Shown here: in pieces, positions 1 through 8,175 of the stretch
Position numbering within the stretch: the stretch's first letter is position 1
How the letters are laid out: each line of letters opens with the position of its first letter
NCBI RefSeq assembly: GCF_000716785.1
Contig: NZ_JNYY01000027.1
Coordinates: 1 to 64,000, forward strand
Source of the DNA: Amycolatopsis vancoresmycina
Lineage (GTDB): Bacteria > Actinomycetota > Actinomycetes > Mycobacteriales > Pseudonocardiaceae
Reading direction: 5' to 3'
Length of the DNA: 64,000 nt
Program-made: the position numbers and the translations under genes
Notes under the pieces: model-generated
What the model saw: only the letters and a program-made list of their open reading frames with translations
Databases searched by the model: none
Told to the model about the DNA's origin: nothing

Positions 1-90
1 ATTCGAGACCTCGCACGTCGCGAATGACTCATTCGAGACCTCGCACGTCGCGAATGACTCATTCGAGACCTCGCACGTCGCGAATGACTC
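1..90. repeat. Three perfect tandem copies of a 30-bp unit
   Basis: The 30-bp unit begins ATTCGAGACCTCGCACGTCG and ends CGAATGACTC; copies lie at 1-30, 31-60 and 61-90, and a partial fourth begins at 91. At each junction the odd palindrome CGAATGACTCATTCG forms. The same core builds the long hairpins at 25403-25451 and 37960-38012. The array sits just downstream of the adnA stop codon and may continue beyond the left edge. Units abut directly without spacers, so this is not a CRISPR array. Confidence 0.97.
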
Positions 91-116
91 ATTCGCGGCA
101 TCGGGGTGACGGCTGG

Positions 117-3100
117 TCACGGGCCCGGAACCTGCCGTCCCTCGGGCCGGAGCGGGCAGCAGCCCCGCGCCGGGCAGCGATCGCAGTCCACGTTTTCCTG
201 CGCCTGGTAGTCCGGCCCCGCCGCCGAAGCGGCCGCCTTCTGGACCAGCTCCAGCCACTGCTTCCCCCCGACCTCGTCGAGCGGCGGCTGCGACCGCTCC
301 GTCGCTCCCGTCTTGTTGTTCGCCTTCGCGACGTACACCAGCCGCGCGCCGCCCGCCTCGGTCCGGCCCTCGATCGCCCCCAGCAGCACCGCCAGCTGGT
401 ACGCCGCCAGCTGCGGGTGCGCCTCGGCGTCCGCGCTGGACACCGGCACCTTGCCCGTCTTGATGTCCACGATCACCGGCCGCCCCTCGGAGTCCAGCTC
501 CACCCGGTCGACCCGGCCGCGCAGCAGCACCCGGACCTCGTCCGAGCCACCCACCGGCAGCTCGACCTCGATGTCCTGCTCGACGCCCGCTTCCTTGAGC
601 TCCGCCCGGCTCTGCTCCAGCCACGTCGTGAAGTTGCGCAGCATCTGCTCGACCCGCCGCCGCTCCCGCCGCGAGAACCACGGCGCCCCGGCGTCGACGC
701 GCACCCACGCCTCGTCCAAGGCCGCCTGCAGCTCGGCGTCCGTGCTGCCGGAGGCCACCGCCTGCGCGAGCCCGTGCACCAGCGTGCCCGTCACCGCCGC
801 CAGCTGCGCCGGGTCGCTGCCGCCGTGCCGCTCGATCATCCAGCGCAGCGGGCACTTCGTGAGAATCTCCACTGTGGACGGTGAGATTCGGATGAGGTCG
901 CCCGGCGGGTGCACCGGCTCGTCGGTGGACGCCGGGAGCAGGCCGTACCACGTCGACGGGTGCGCGCCCGGCACCTTCGCCTCGGCCAGGCGCGCCAGCT
1001 GCGTCGCCGCGCGGCGGCGCCGTGCCGGCTCCGCCTTGTCGTCGCAGACGACTTCGCGCAGCTCCCCGACCAGCTCGGCGAGCACCAGCGACCGGCCGGG
1101 CGGCTTCATCCGCGAGTCGAGGCCGCCGTCGTCGGCGCCGTTCTCCTCCAGGTCGTCGAGGAACCGGGAGGGCTGCTCGTCCTCGCCTGAGACCGCCGTG
1201 ACCAGCAGCGTCTGCTTCGCCCGGCTCATCGCGACGTAGAACAGGCGCCGCTCCTCGGCCAGGATCGGCGCGGTCTGGGAGACGGCGTCGTCGTCGACCC
1301 CGGCCATCAGGTCCTTGAGCCGTTCCACGCCCAGCACGGATCCGCGCAGCCGCAGGTCCGGCCACGCGCCCTCCTGGACACCGGCGACGGCGACGACCGT
1401 CCATTCGCGACCGGCCGCAGCGTGCGCGGTGAGCAGCGAGACACCGTCGGACGGCACGGCCGCCGGTGCCAGCGTGTCGCCCGCGATCCGTTGCGCGCCA
1501 AGGTAATCCGCGAAGGAAGCCACGCTCGCCCGGGGCAGCCGGTCGACGTACCGGCCCGCGGCGTCGAACAGCGCGACGACGGCGTCGAGGTCGCGATCGG
1601 CCTGTGCGCCCAGCGATCCGCCGCGCTCGACCTGCTTCAGCAGCTTCTCCTGCAGCCCGCTTTCCCGCCACAGCTGCCACAGCACCTGCTCGACGCCGTC
1701 GCCGCGCGCCACCGCCTGGTGCGTCACCCGCAGCAGCCCGCCGACGCGCCGCACCGGCTCGGCCTCGGCGTCGGCCAGCCCGGCGAGGATGTCGCCGCCG
1801 CGCAACGCCTCCACGAGCAGTTCGTCGCTCGACCGCTGCCCGCCACCGGCCAGCTCGAGCCGGCGCAGCCCGCGCCGCAACCGCCGCAGCGCCAGCGGGT
1901 CCGCGCCGCCGAGTGCCGACGACAGCAGCATTTCGGCGAGGTCGACGTCGAGCAGTTCCGGCGCGGGCGCGAGCTTCAGCACGGCCAGCAACGGCCGGAC
2001 CGCGGGCTGCTTGGCCAGCGGCAGCTCCTCGGTCGCCGACCCGATCGGGACGCCGGCGGCGCGCAACGCGCGTTGCAGGACGAGGAAAGTCCGCGCGGGC
2101 GACCGGACGAGCACCGCGATCTCCGACCACGGCACGCCGTCGACGAGGTGCGCGCGGCGGAGCTGGTCGGCGATCCAGCTCGCCTCGGCGGCCGGCGTGG
2201 GCATCACGCGCACGCGGACGTTGCCGCCCGTCGCTCCCTTGGGCGGGACGATCTTGCGGTGCGGCGACGCGCCGGGCAGCGTCGCGCCGATCTTGGCCAC
2301 CGCGAGCCGGACGGCCGGGGCGAGCCGGTGGGCCGTGGTGAGCGTGACGGTCCGGCTGCCGTCCGGGTCGGCGTCGGCGAACAGGCTCGCGTCGGCGCCG
2401 CGGAAGGAGAACACGTTCTGGTCGGGGTCGCCGGCCACGACGAACTCGGCCGCGGTGTGCCCGATCACCCGGACCAGGCTGGTCTGCAGCGGGTCGAGGT
2501 GGTGGGCGTCGTCGACGAACAGGTGCCGGACGCGGGTGCGCTCGCGTTCGCGCAGCTCGTCGTCGTCCTCCAGGGCCAGCAGCGCGGAGGTGACGAGCTC
2601 GGCAGCGTCCAGCGCGGGCGCGCTCGCCACGCCGAGGGCGTTGCCGCCCGCGCCCTGCAGCTGGGTGACCTCTTCGTACTGCGCCCAGAACTGCCCGGCG
2701 GCGATCCACTCCTCGCGCCCGCGGCGGCGGCCCAGCTCGGCGAGGTCCTCGGGGCCGAGCCCGCGCTCGGCGGCGCGCATCAGCAGGTCACGCAGCTCTT
2801 CGGCGAAGCCGGGCACCATCAGGGCGGGCCGCAGCGCCTCGGGCCAGTACTCGGCCTCTTCGTCGAGGTCACCGGCGAGCAGTTCGCGCACGACGACGTC
2901 CTGTTCGGCACCGGCGAGCAGCCGCGGCGGCGGAAGCTCTTCGGCCATCGCCTCCAGCCGTAGCAGCGAGTAGGCGTAGGAGTGCACGGTGCGGACCAGG
3001 GGTTCGCGGACGGTCCGGGGCAGCGGCCGCGCCAGCTCGGGGTCGGCGGTCAGCCGCCGGGTGATGTCGGCGCGCAGGGCGTCGGCGGACCGGCGAGACG

Positions 3101-3329
3101 TGGTGAGCACCAGCACGCTCTCGGGATCGGCGCCCTCGGCGATGCGGCGGGTCGCGGCCGAGGCGAGCAGCGCGGTCTTGCCGGTGCCGGGGCCGCCGAG
3201 CACGCGGCGGAACCCCCCGGGCGCGGAGAGCAGCCGCCGGGCGCCTTCGTCCCAGGTGAACGAGGGTGTGGCGGTGACCGGCGTGCGCACCAGCCGCGCG
3301 TTCGCCTGCGCCGTTCGCCTCCCGTTCAC
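117..3329 (-). CDS. adnA: UvrD-like helicase with RecB-type nuclease, AdnA-like
   Basis: Probable subunit of the AdnAB helicase-nuclease, which resects DNA double-strand breaks in actinobacteria; 1070 aa, close to the usual AdnA length. Seen: Walker A GGPGTGKT at about residues 45-52, motif II VDDAHHLDP, UvrD-type helicase body, then a C-terminal PD-(D/E)XK nuclease with VDIKTGK near residue 950 followed by QLAAYQ. Cysteines in TKCPLRW and CDRCPARGCC match the iron-sulfur staple of AddB/AdnA-type nucleases. The frame stays open upstream to about 4121, but homology starts just after the GTG at 3329, which I chose. Its divergent neighbour is an alkyltransferase-like gene, as near mycobacterial adnA. 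The adnB partner would lie beyond the left edge. AdnA rather than AdnB is judged from the GGPGTGKT form and the neighbour. Confidence 0.8.
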   Translation of the reverse strand: MNGRRTAQANARLVRTPVTATPSFTWDEGARRLLSAPGGFRRVLGGPGTGKTALLASAATRRIAEGADPESVLVLTTSRRSADALRADITRRLTADPELARPLPRTVREPLVRTVHSYAYSLLRLEAMAEELPPPRLLAGAEQDVVVRELLAGDLDEEAEYWPEALRPALMVPGFAEELRDLLMRAAERGLGPEDLAELGRRRGREEWIAAGQFWAQYEEVTQLQGAGGNALGVASAPALDAAELVTSALLALEDDDELRERERTRVRHLFVDDAHHLDPLQTSLVRVIGHTAAEFVVAGDPDQNVFSFRGADASLFADADPDGSRTVTLTTAHRLAPAVRLAVAKIGATLPGASPHRKIVPPKGATGGNVRVRVMPTPAAEASWIADQLRRAHLVDGVPWSEIAVLVRSPARTFLVLQRALRAAGVPIGSATEELPLAKQPAVRPLLAVLKLAPAPELLDVDLAEMLLSSALGGADPLALRRLRRGLRRLELAGGGQRSSDELLVEALRGGDILAGLADAEAEPVRRVGGLLRVTHQAVARGDGVEQVLWQLWRESGLQEKLLKQVERGGSLGAQADRDLDAVVALFDAAGRYVDRLPRASVASFADYLGAQRIAGDTLAPAAVPSDGVSLLTAHAAAGREWTVVAVAGVQEGAWPDLRLRGSVLGVERLKDLMAGVDDDAVSQTAPILAEERRLFYVAMSRAKQTLLVTAVSGEDEQPSRFLDDLEENGADDGGLDSRMKPPGRSLVLAELVGELREVVCDDKAEPARRRRAATQLARLAEAKVPGAHPSTWYGLLPASTDEPVHPPGDLIRISPSTVEILTKCPLRWMIERHGGSDPAQLAAVTGTLVHGLAQAVASGSTDAELQAALDEAWVRVDAGAPWFSRRERRRVEQMLRNFTTWLEQSRAELKEAGVEQDIEVELPVGGSDEVRVLLRGRVDRVELDSEGRPVIVDIKTGKVPVSSADAEAHPQLAAYQLAVLLGAIEGRTEAGGARLVYVAKANNKTGATERSQPPLDEVGGKQWLELVQKAAASAAGPDYQAQENVDCDRCPARGCCPLRPEGRQVPGP

Positions 3330-3452
3330 CCCGCGATGGAACCACGCCGGGTCCCCCGGGTGGTGCACCGGCACGCTTGACAACGGCGAAGCTCGCCCCC
3401 GGTGCGGCGGACGGCTGCGGAAAGTGTCGGTGGTGTGCGGCAGAGTGTCGGT

Positions 3453-3773
3453 ATGGACGACGTTCTGCACGAGCGCGTGCGGGAGATCATCGAGTCGGTA
3501 CCGGCCGGCACGGTGGCGACGTACGGCGACATCGCGGCCCTGGCGGGCGCACCGTCGCCGCGCATGGTGGGCGCAATCCTCGCCGAGGACGGCCACGACC
3601 TGCCGTGGCACCGGATCCTGCGCGCGAACGGGACCCCGGCGCCGCATCTGGCCCACGACCAGCTGGAGAGGTTGCGGGCGGAGGGGGTGCTGGCCGATGG
3701 GCAGCGCGTGGACCTGCGGAAGTACCGGTGGAAGCCGGAGGGGGAGGAGGAGGTCGAGGGGTTGTTGTTCTAG
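3453..3773 (+). CDS. Alkyltransferase-like protein (ATL, MGMT family)
   Basis: Short MGMT-family DNA-binding protein of 106 aa. The usual methyl-accepting PCHR motif reads LPWHRIL, so the acceptor cysteine is replaced by tryptophan. That is the signature of ATL proteins, which bind O6-alkylguanine, flip it out and recruit nucleotide excision repair instead of repairing directly. The N-terminal part shows the VPAGTVATYGDIA helix typical of the family, and AGAPSPRMVG matches the DNA-binding segment. The ATG at 3453 gives the normal ATL length; earlier in-frame starts add residues without homology. It is divergent from adnA, so two DNA-damage functions share one intergenic region of about 120 bp. 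No LexA box was recognised there. Confidence 0.88.
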   Translation: MDDVLHERVREIIESVPAGTVATYGDIAALAGAPSPRMVGAILAEDGHDLPWHRILRANGTPAPHLAHDQLERLRAEGVLADGQRVDLRKYRWKPEGEEEVEGLLF

Positions 3774-4000
3774 GCGCGGCCGGGGAGGGGCCGGGGGGCC
3801 GCGGAGGAGTAGGACCGGACGGCAGGGCGGGCCTGGGTCCCGCGGGGTCGGCCAGAGGCCGGAGGGCCCGGGCGGGTGGCCGAAGCTCATGCGCTGGGCG
3901 CCGAGGCCGGAGGCGCGCCGATGCCATGGAACCCCGAGGCCGCGACCCAGTAGCCAGGGCCGGTAGCAGGCGGAGGCGCCGCGACCGCGGCCGTCCGGCG

Positions 4001-4810
4001 CTACCCCTTGCCCAACTTCGTGACCAGCAGCTTCACCAGCGCACCCAGCCGCTGGCGGTCCGGCTGCACCGTCCCGATGCCCGCCTCCTCCAGCGGTGCC
4101 GCCGTCACCGGGCCCACGCACGCCACCACCGTGCGCCCCCGCAGGGCCGCGAGCAGCTCGTCGTGGCGGCCGTACGACCGGGCCAGCGTCAAGAAGTTCG
4201 CCGCCGCCGGGGCGCTCGTGAACGCCAGTGCGTCCAGCTCGCCCGCCAGTACCGCGTCGATCAGCTCGTGCACCGGCGTCACGTCCGGCGGCGAATGCCA
4301 GCGGTACGGCTGCACCTGCACCACCGCCGCCCCGGCCCGGACCAGCGGGTCCGTGTGCTCCGGCAGCGGCGTTCCGTGCAACTGGACGGCCACCCGCGCG
4401 CCGTCCACCCCGGCCGCCGCCAGTGCGCCGAACAGCTCGGCGTTCGACTCCGAAGCCGCTGAAAAGGACTCCCGCAGGCCCGCGCCGCGGATCGCGCCGA
4501 CCGCTTTCGGGCCGCGGGCGTAGATCCGGGAGTGCTCCAGCTCCGTCACGAGCCGGTCGCGCAGGCCCCAGTCCTCGGCCGCTGACAACCAGCCGCGAAA
4601 GCCCGCTCCCGTCGTCACCACCGTGAAGGCGACCGGCTCCGCCAGCACCGCCTCGGTGCCCGCGCGCAGCGAAGGGTCCGTGGCCAGGGGGACGATGGTG
4701 ATCGTCGGCGCGTGGCGGACGTCGGCGCCGTAGCGCTCGAGGGCCGTGATGAAGTCGTCGGCTCGCCGCTCGGCCGTGACCCCGATGGCGATCCCGCTCA
4801 GCTCACCCAT
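4001..4810 (-). CDS. Stand-alone HemD-domain protein, NnaR-like without DNA-binding domain
   Basis: 269 aa with a uroporphyrinogen-III synthase (HemD) fold. It is visibly a paralogue of the N-terminal domain of NnaR encoded at 8176-9279. Shared blocks include GFRGWL, ARGPK, ASESNAEL, VQLHG and TSAPAA, found in the same order. It ends where NnaR continues into its winged helix, so it has no DNA-binding domain. Its start ATG overlaps the stop of the upstream WYL regulator gene by 8 nt, so the two are probably translationally coupled. Annotation as hemD would be the default, but similarity to NnaR suggests a sensory role or nitrogen-linked function rather than housekeeping tetrapyrrole synthesis. 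That function is inference. Confidence 0.75.
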   Translation of the reverse strand: MGELSGIAIGVTAERRADDFITALERYGADVRHAPTITIVPLATDPSLRAGTEAVLAEPVAFTVVTTGAGFRGWLSAAEDWGLRDRLVTELEHSRIYARGPKAVGAIRGAGLRESFSAASESNAELFGALAAAGVDGARVAVQLHGTPLPEHTDPLVRAGAAVVQVQPYRWHSPPDVTPVHELIDAVLAGELDALAFTSAPAAANFLTLARSYGRHDELLAALRGRTVVACVGPVTAAPLEEAGIGTVQPDRQRLGALVKLLVTKLGKG

Positions 4811-5771
4811 AGCACGCGCCCATCTCCTCGATCGCCTCGGCCAGCTCCGCCCGCAGGTCCGCCGGTTCGAGGACCTCCAGGTGCGGCCCGAAGCGCAGCA
4901 GCTCGCCGATGGCCGGTTCGCCCGGCTCCACCGGCAGCTCCACGGTGAGCCAGCCGTCCGCGTCGGGCTCGTTGCGGCACTCGCGCAAGGCGCGGGCGCC
5001 GACAGAACCTGCGTAGAACGGTACGAGAGCCTGCGCCCGCGGCGAAAGCCGCACCACCGCGACGCGCGGGTACATCCGGCGTTCGAACTGCTCGGACCAC
5101 TCCTGCCAGTACCGCGCGAGGTCGAACCCGGCCGGCCGCTCGAACGCCTCGCCGAGGTCGGTCAGCTCGAGGATCCGCGAAATCCGGTACGTCCGGTCCG
5201 TGCCGTCGCAGCGGGCCGCCAGGTACCAATTGCCCGCCTTGAGGATCAGCCCCAGCGGTTCGACGTCCCGCTCGACGACCCGCTGCCCCCACCGCTCGTA
5301 GCGGATCCGGATCCGGTGCGACGACCACACGGCGTCGGCGATCGCCGACAGCGTCGGCAGGCTTTCGATGCCCCGGTGCCAGCCGGGAACGTCCAGGTAG
5401 AACCGCTCGGCGACGCGGCCGGCGCGGTCGCGCAGCTCCTCCGGGAGTGCGGCGTACAGCTTGAGCTGCGCCGCCGCCAGCACCGTGCCGAGCCCCAGCT
5501 CGGCCGCCGCGACCGGCAGCCCGGCCAGCGACAGCGACTGGGCCTCCTCCTCGGTCATCCCGGTGAGCCGGGTGCGGTAGCCGTCGACCAGCCGGTAGCC
5601 GCCGGTGCGGCCGCGGTCGGCGTACACCGGGACACCGGACGCCGAGAGCGCGTCGATGTCGCGGTAGACCGTCCGGACCGAAACCTCCAGCTCTTCGGCC
5701 AGCTCTTCGGCCGTCATCCGGCCGCGGTTCTGCAGCAGCAGGAGGACGGACAGCAGGCGGCTCGCACGCAT
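4803..5771 (-). CDS. HTH/WYL-domain transcriptional regulator
   Basis: 322-aa DeoR-type regulator. Residues 1-60 form a winged helix (RMTAEELAEELEVSVRTVYRD), followed by a WYL domain in which WYLAARC is visible around two thirds of the way along, then a WCX-like C terminus. WYL domains bind ligands such as nucleotides or single-stranded nucleic acid. The gene is divergent from the DUF3224 gene, with a candidate operator between them (5791-5813). It overlaps the downstream HemD-domain gene by 8 nt. The start is the first ATG at 5771; no convincing Shine-Dalgarno is seen, so a leaderless message is possible. Target genes are unknown, but local autoregulation and control of DUF3224 are the simplest guess. 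Confidence 0.85.
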   Translation of the reverse strand: MRASRLLSVLLLLQNRGRMTAEELAEELEVSVRTVYRDIDALSASGVPVYADRGRTGGYRLVDGYRTRLTGMTEEEAQSLSLAGLPVAAAELGLGTVLAAAQLKLYAALPEELRDRAGRVAERFYLDVPGWHRGIESLPTLSAIADAVWSSHRIRIRYERWGQRVVERDVEPLGLILKAGNWYLAARCDGTDRTYRISRILELTDLGEAFERPAGFDLARYWQEWSEQFERRMYPRVAVVRLSPRAQALVPFYAGSVGARALRECRNEPDADGWLTVELPVEPGEPAIGELLRFGPHLEVLEPADLRAELAEAIEEMGACYG

Positions 5772-5790
5772 GGTCCGATTTTGGCAGAAA

Positions 5791-5813
5791 TACCTGACAC
5801 GAGCTGACAGGTA
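5791..5813. promoter_or_regulatory. Candidate operator between WYL regulator and DUF3224 genes
   Basis: The sequence has outer inverted arms TACCTG and CAGGTA, and inside them a direct repeat CTGACA-CGAG-CTGACA. It lies in the 62-bp divergent intergenic region, where the WYL regulator could control both itself and the DUF3224 gene. The assignment comes from position and symmetry only. Confidence 0.4.
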
Positions 5814-5833
5814 TGCCCGGCAGGGTGAGTCCC

Positions 5834-6229
5834 ATGAACGGATTCACCACGAAGAACTGGGAAGAGAAGATCGTCAGCGGCACCGAGGGCGGCCCCCGCG
5901 TGGCGTACGCGCACGCCACCTTCGCGTACGAAGGCGTCCTCGAGGGCGAGTCGATCTGCGACCTTCTGCTGTACTACGCAGGCGAAGGGTACGAAAGCGG
6001 CGAGACGACGTCGCCGTGCTTCGAACGCTTCGAGGGCAAGGTCGACGGTCGCGAAGGGACGTTCGTCGTGCGCCACGAGTACACGTTCGACGCCAAGGGC
6101 ATCGCCTCGGCGTTCACCGTGGTGCCGGGTTCGGGCACCGGCGAGCTGGCCGGGCTGACCGGCAGCGGCACCGCCGGTGGCGCGCTCGGCGAGGACAAGG
6201 TGGCCTACACCTTCGAGTACGCGTTCTAG
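5834..6229 (+). CDS. DUF3224 family protein
   Basis: 131-aa protein resembling the DUF3224 family, small predicted beta-barrel proteins of unknown function. The repeated beta pattern (GTFVVRHEYTFDAKG followed by a glycine-rich GTGELAGLTGSG) fits the family. The ATG at 5834 has GGGTGAG just upstream and is preferred to the GTG/ATG forms further upstream. The next gene, an AlkZ-like protein, starts 8 nt after its stop with its own AGGAG, so the two are probably co-transcribed from the WYL-controlled divergent promoter. No signal peptide or membrane segment is seen. Biochemical function is unknown. Confidence 0.8.
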   Translation: MNGFTTKNWEEKIVSGTEGGPRVAYAHATFAYEGVLEGESICDLLLYYAGEGYESGETTSPCFERFEGKVDGREGTFVVRHEYTFDAKGIASAFTVVPGSGTGELAGLTGSGTAGGALGEDKVAYTFEYAF

Positions 6230-6237
6230 GAGCTGCC

Positions 6238-7338
6238 GTGGACCGCCGTCAGGTACTCGCCTACCGCATCGCCGAGCACGGCCTGCACCGCTCGGCGAAG
6301 GACGTCGCCGACCTCGCGGTCGTCCGGGCCGGGCTGCAGGACAGCATGCGCGACACCGCGCTGCTCGCCCTGGTGGCCCGCCTCGGCGGCGAGGTGTCCC
6401 TCGAGGACGACCGGCTGGTCCTGGCCTGGACACTGCGCGGCGCGCCGCACTACCACCTGCGCGCGGACCTGCCCGAGGCGATCCGCGCGCTGATCCCGCT
6501 CGACGACGCGGACGCGCTGGCCCGCATGTTGTGGCAGCGCAAGGAAATGGCGGCGACCGGGCTGGCCGCGACCGAGGTGGTCTTCACGGCGGCCGCGGCG
6601 CTGCGCGAGGTCGTCACGGAACCGATGACGAAGGGCGCGGTCTCGACGGCGGTCACCCAGCGCCTGCCCCCGTCGTTCTCGCGCTGGTGCCGGGGTTGCA
6701 ACGCGACGCACATCCAGGAGCAGCTGATGCGCATCGCGTCCCCGCTCGGCGGCGTCCGCCTGGTGACGGGGGCGTCCCCGGCGACGCTGGCCCCGCTGGA
6801 GGGCCGCGGCCGGCTGCGGAAGACCCCGGACCCGGCCGCGGCGACGGCGGTGATCGAGCGGTACCTGCGGTTGAACGGCCCGGCGTCCCCCGGCGAAGCG
6901 GCGGAGTTCGCGGGCACGGCCCGGGCGGTGGTGGACCGGACGTGGCCCGCGGACCTGGCTTCGGTGGAGGTCGAGGGCAAGACGCGGTACCTGCCACCGG
7001 ACCGCCTCGCGGCTTTGGAAAGCCCACCGGAGCCGGACGTGGTGCGGCTGCTGCCCCCGCTGGACCCGTTCATCCAGGCCCGCGACAAGGCATTGCTCGT
7101 TCCGGACCCGTTGCGGCGCAAGGAGGTCTGGAAGATGCTGGGCAACCCGGGGGTGCTGCTGGCGGACGGCGACATCGCGGGGACTTGGCGCACGAAGGGC
7201 AGCGGCGCGAAGCTGACGTTCACCGTGACGGCGTTCGACCCGTTGCGCCCGGCGGTCCGGGAGGAAGCGGAAGCCGAGGCGGCCCGGGTGGCGGCGGCCC
7301 GGGGGTTCGAGAAGCACGCGGTCACCTGGGCCGGCTGA
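6238..7338 (+). CDS. Winged-helix DNA-binding protein, HTH_42/AlkZ-like family
   Basis: 366-aa protein of the HTH_42 family, which includes the DNA glycosylases AlkZ and YcaQ that unhook crosslinks or bulky alkyl adducts. Tandem winged-helix architecture is suggested by LNGPASPGEAAEFAG in the middle and by the LPPLDPFIQARDK segment, which is characteristic of the family. The catalytic QxQ motif usually reads GLQAQ; here the aligned segment is GLQDS, so the second glutamine is serine. Many relatives lacking QxQ have no shown glycosylase activity, so the call is DNA-binding family member. Start GTG at 6238 is preceded by AGGAG. It lies in an apparent operon with DUF3224. Confidence 0.82.
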   Translation: MDRRQVLAYRIAEHGLHRSAKDVADLAVVRAGLQDSMRDTALLALVARLGGEVSLEDDRLVLAWTLRGAPHYHLRADLPEAIRALIPLDDADALARMLWQRKEMAATGLAATEVVFTAAAALREVVTEPMTKGAVSTAVTQRLPPSFSRWCRGCNATHIQEQLMRIASPLGGVRLVTGASPATLAPLEGRGRLRKTPDPAAATAVIERYLRLNGPASPGEAAEFAGTARAVVDRTWPADLASVEVEGKTRYLPPDRLAALESPPEPDVVRLLPPLDPFIQARDKALLVPDPLRRKEVWKMLGNPGVLLADGDIAGTWRTKGSGAKLTFTVTAFDPLRPAVREEAEAEAARVAAARGFEKHAVTWAG

Positions 7339-7410
7339 GCGCCCGCGGGGGCGCCCCCCGTCTTCCATTCTACCGGCCGGCACCGACAATTTCGGCGTCC
7401 CAACCGGGCC

Positions 7411-8073
7411 TCACACGCTGTGGGCGTCGATGTCGCCGTAGGACGTGGTCGCCCGGATGGTCAACCCCGCCGCACCCTCGTTCTTCAGCGCGTTGCGGAT
7501 CCGCCCGTACGTCGTCCCCGCGTCCAGCGACGCCGACACCCCCGCCGCCGCGCCGACCGTGATGTTGCCCGCCTGGGTGCTCAGGACCACGTTGCCGCTC
7601 GCCGCCTCCGCGATGCGGATGTCGCCCTTGCCCGTCGTGATCTCCGCCGGGCCCGTCAGGCGGCCGATCGAGATGTCGCCCGCGTGGGCCGTCAACCGCA
7701 GGCTTGCCGCCTCGTCGATGACCACCTCGCCGTGCGCTCCCGAGACCGTGACGTCGCCCAGCGGGCCGTCGCCCCGCAGCTCCACGCTGGCCGCCTTGGC
7801 CTCGACCGACGAGCCCGATGGCAGCTCGATCGTCACGTCGATCGCGCCGGACGGGCCGAAGTACTGGTTCTTGGCCTCGAGCGAAACCCGCAGCACGCCG
7901 TCGGCGAAGGAGACCTCGGCCTGCGAAGCCGCCTTCACGTCGCGGCTCTTCGCGGGGTCGGCGGGGCGGACCTGGACCGTGCTGTCCGAGCGGTCGGAAG
8001 CGACGAACCGGACGCGGCCGGCCGGGATGTCGAGGACGGTGGCGATCGGGGCGGTGGTGGTGAACTTCTGCAT
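7411..8073 (-). CDS. DUF4097 (putative adhesin/autotransporter-like) family protein
   Basis: 220 aa, almost entirely short repeated beta segments (GDISIG, GDIRIA, GNITVG, GDIDA), the right-handed beta-helix pattern of DUF4097/DUF2807 proteins. No signal peptide or membrane anchor is visible, so it is predicted to be cytoplasmic in this form. In actinobacteria such genes often sit near regulators or membrane proteins; here nnaR is upstream on the same strand. The ATG at 8073 is preceded by AAGGAG and fits the start of homology. Upstream lies a cluster of CTGACAC repeats (8120-8168) that may be its control region. Function unknown. Confidence 0.82.
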   Translation of the reverse strand: MQKFTTTAPIATVLDIPAGRVRFVASDRSDSTVQVRPADPAKSRDVKAASQAEVSFADGVLRVSLEAKNQYFGPSGAIDVTIELPSGSSVEAKAASVELRGDGPLGDVTVSGAHGEVVIDEAASLRLTAHAGDISIGRLTGPAEITTGKGDIRIAEAASGNVVLSTQAGNITVGAAAGVSASLDAGTTYGRIRNALKNEGAAGLTIRATTSYGDIDAHSV

Positions 8074-8119
8074 CGGATTCTCCTTGACTCGGTGTGTGAA
8101 CCCACCTTCGCCGGGCCCG

Positions 8120-8168
8120 CTGACACCGGAAGGCCACCGCACTGACACGGCCGCTGACACAGCTGACG
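8120..8168 (-). promoter_or_regulatory. Cluster of direct GTGTCAG heptamers
   Basis: On the minus strand, GTGTCAG occurs at 8154-8160, 8142-8148 and 8120-8126, with a near copy (CGTCAG) at 8163-8168. Start-to-start spacings are 9, 12 and 22 nt, near multiples of one helical turn. Direct heptamers like this are typical targets of OmpR-type winged helices, the domain that nnaR encodes. They lie upstream of the DUF4097 gene and just past the nnaR stop codon. Confidence 0.4.
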
Positions 8169-8175
8169 CAGCCGG

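Noticed and set aside
1..90. CRISPR array
   Set aside because: The 30-bp units are contiguous with no variable spacers, and no cas genes are present. The RecB-type nuclease at 31475-32338 is not beside any cas gene.
3774..4000. Small RNA or gene between the ATL and HemD-domain genes
   Set aside because: The 227 bp are GC-rich with loosely repeated GGCCGGAGG-like runs, but no clear hairpin, promoter or coding start could be supported.
3330..4121. N-terminal extension of the AdnA frame
   Set aside because: The frame is open by GC bias; it runs antisense through the ATL gene and shows no helicase homology before the GTG at 3329.
4001..4810. Housekeeping hemD
   Set aside because: It is much closer in sequence to the NnaR sensor domain than expected for a catalytic HemD, and no hemC or hemB is adjacent. 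Kept as HemD-domain protein.
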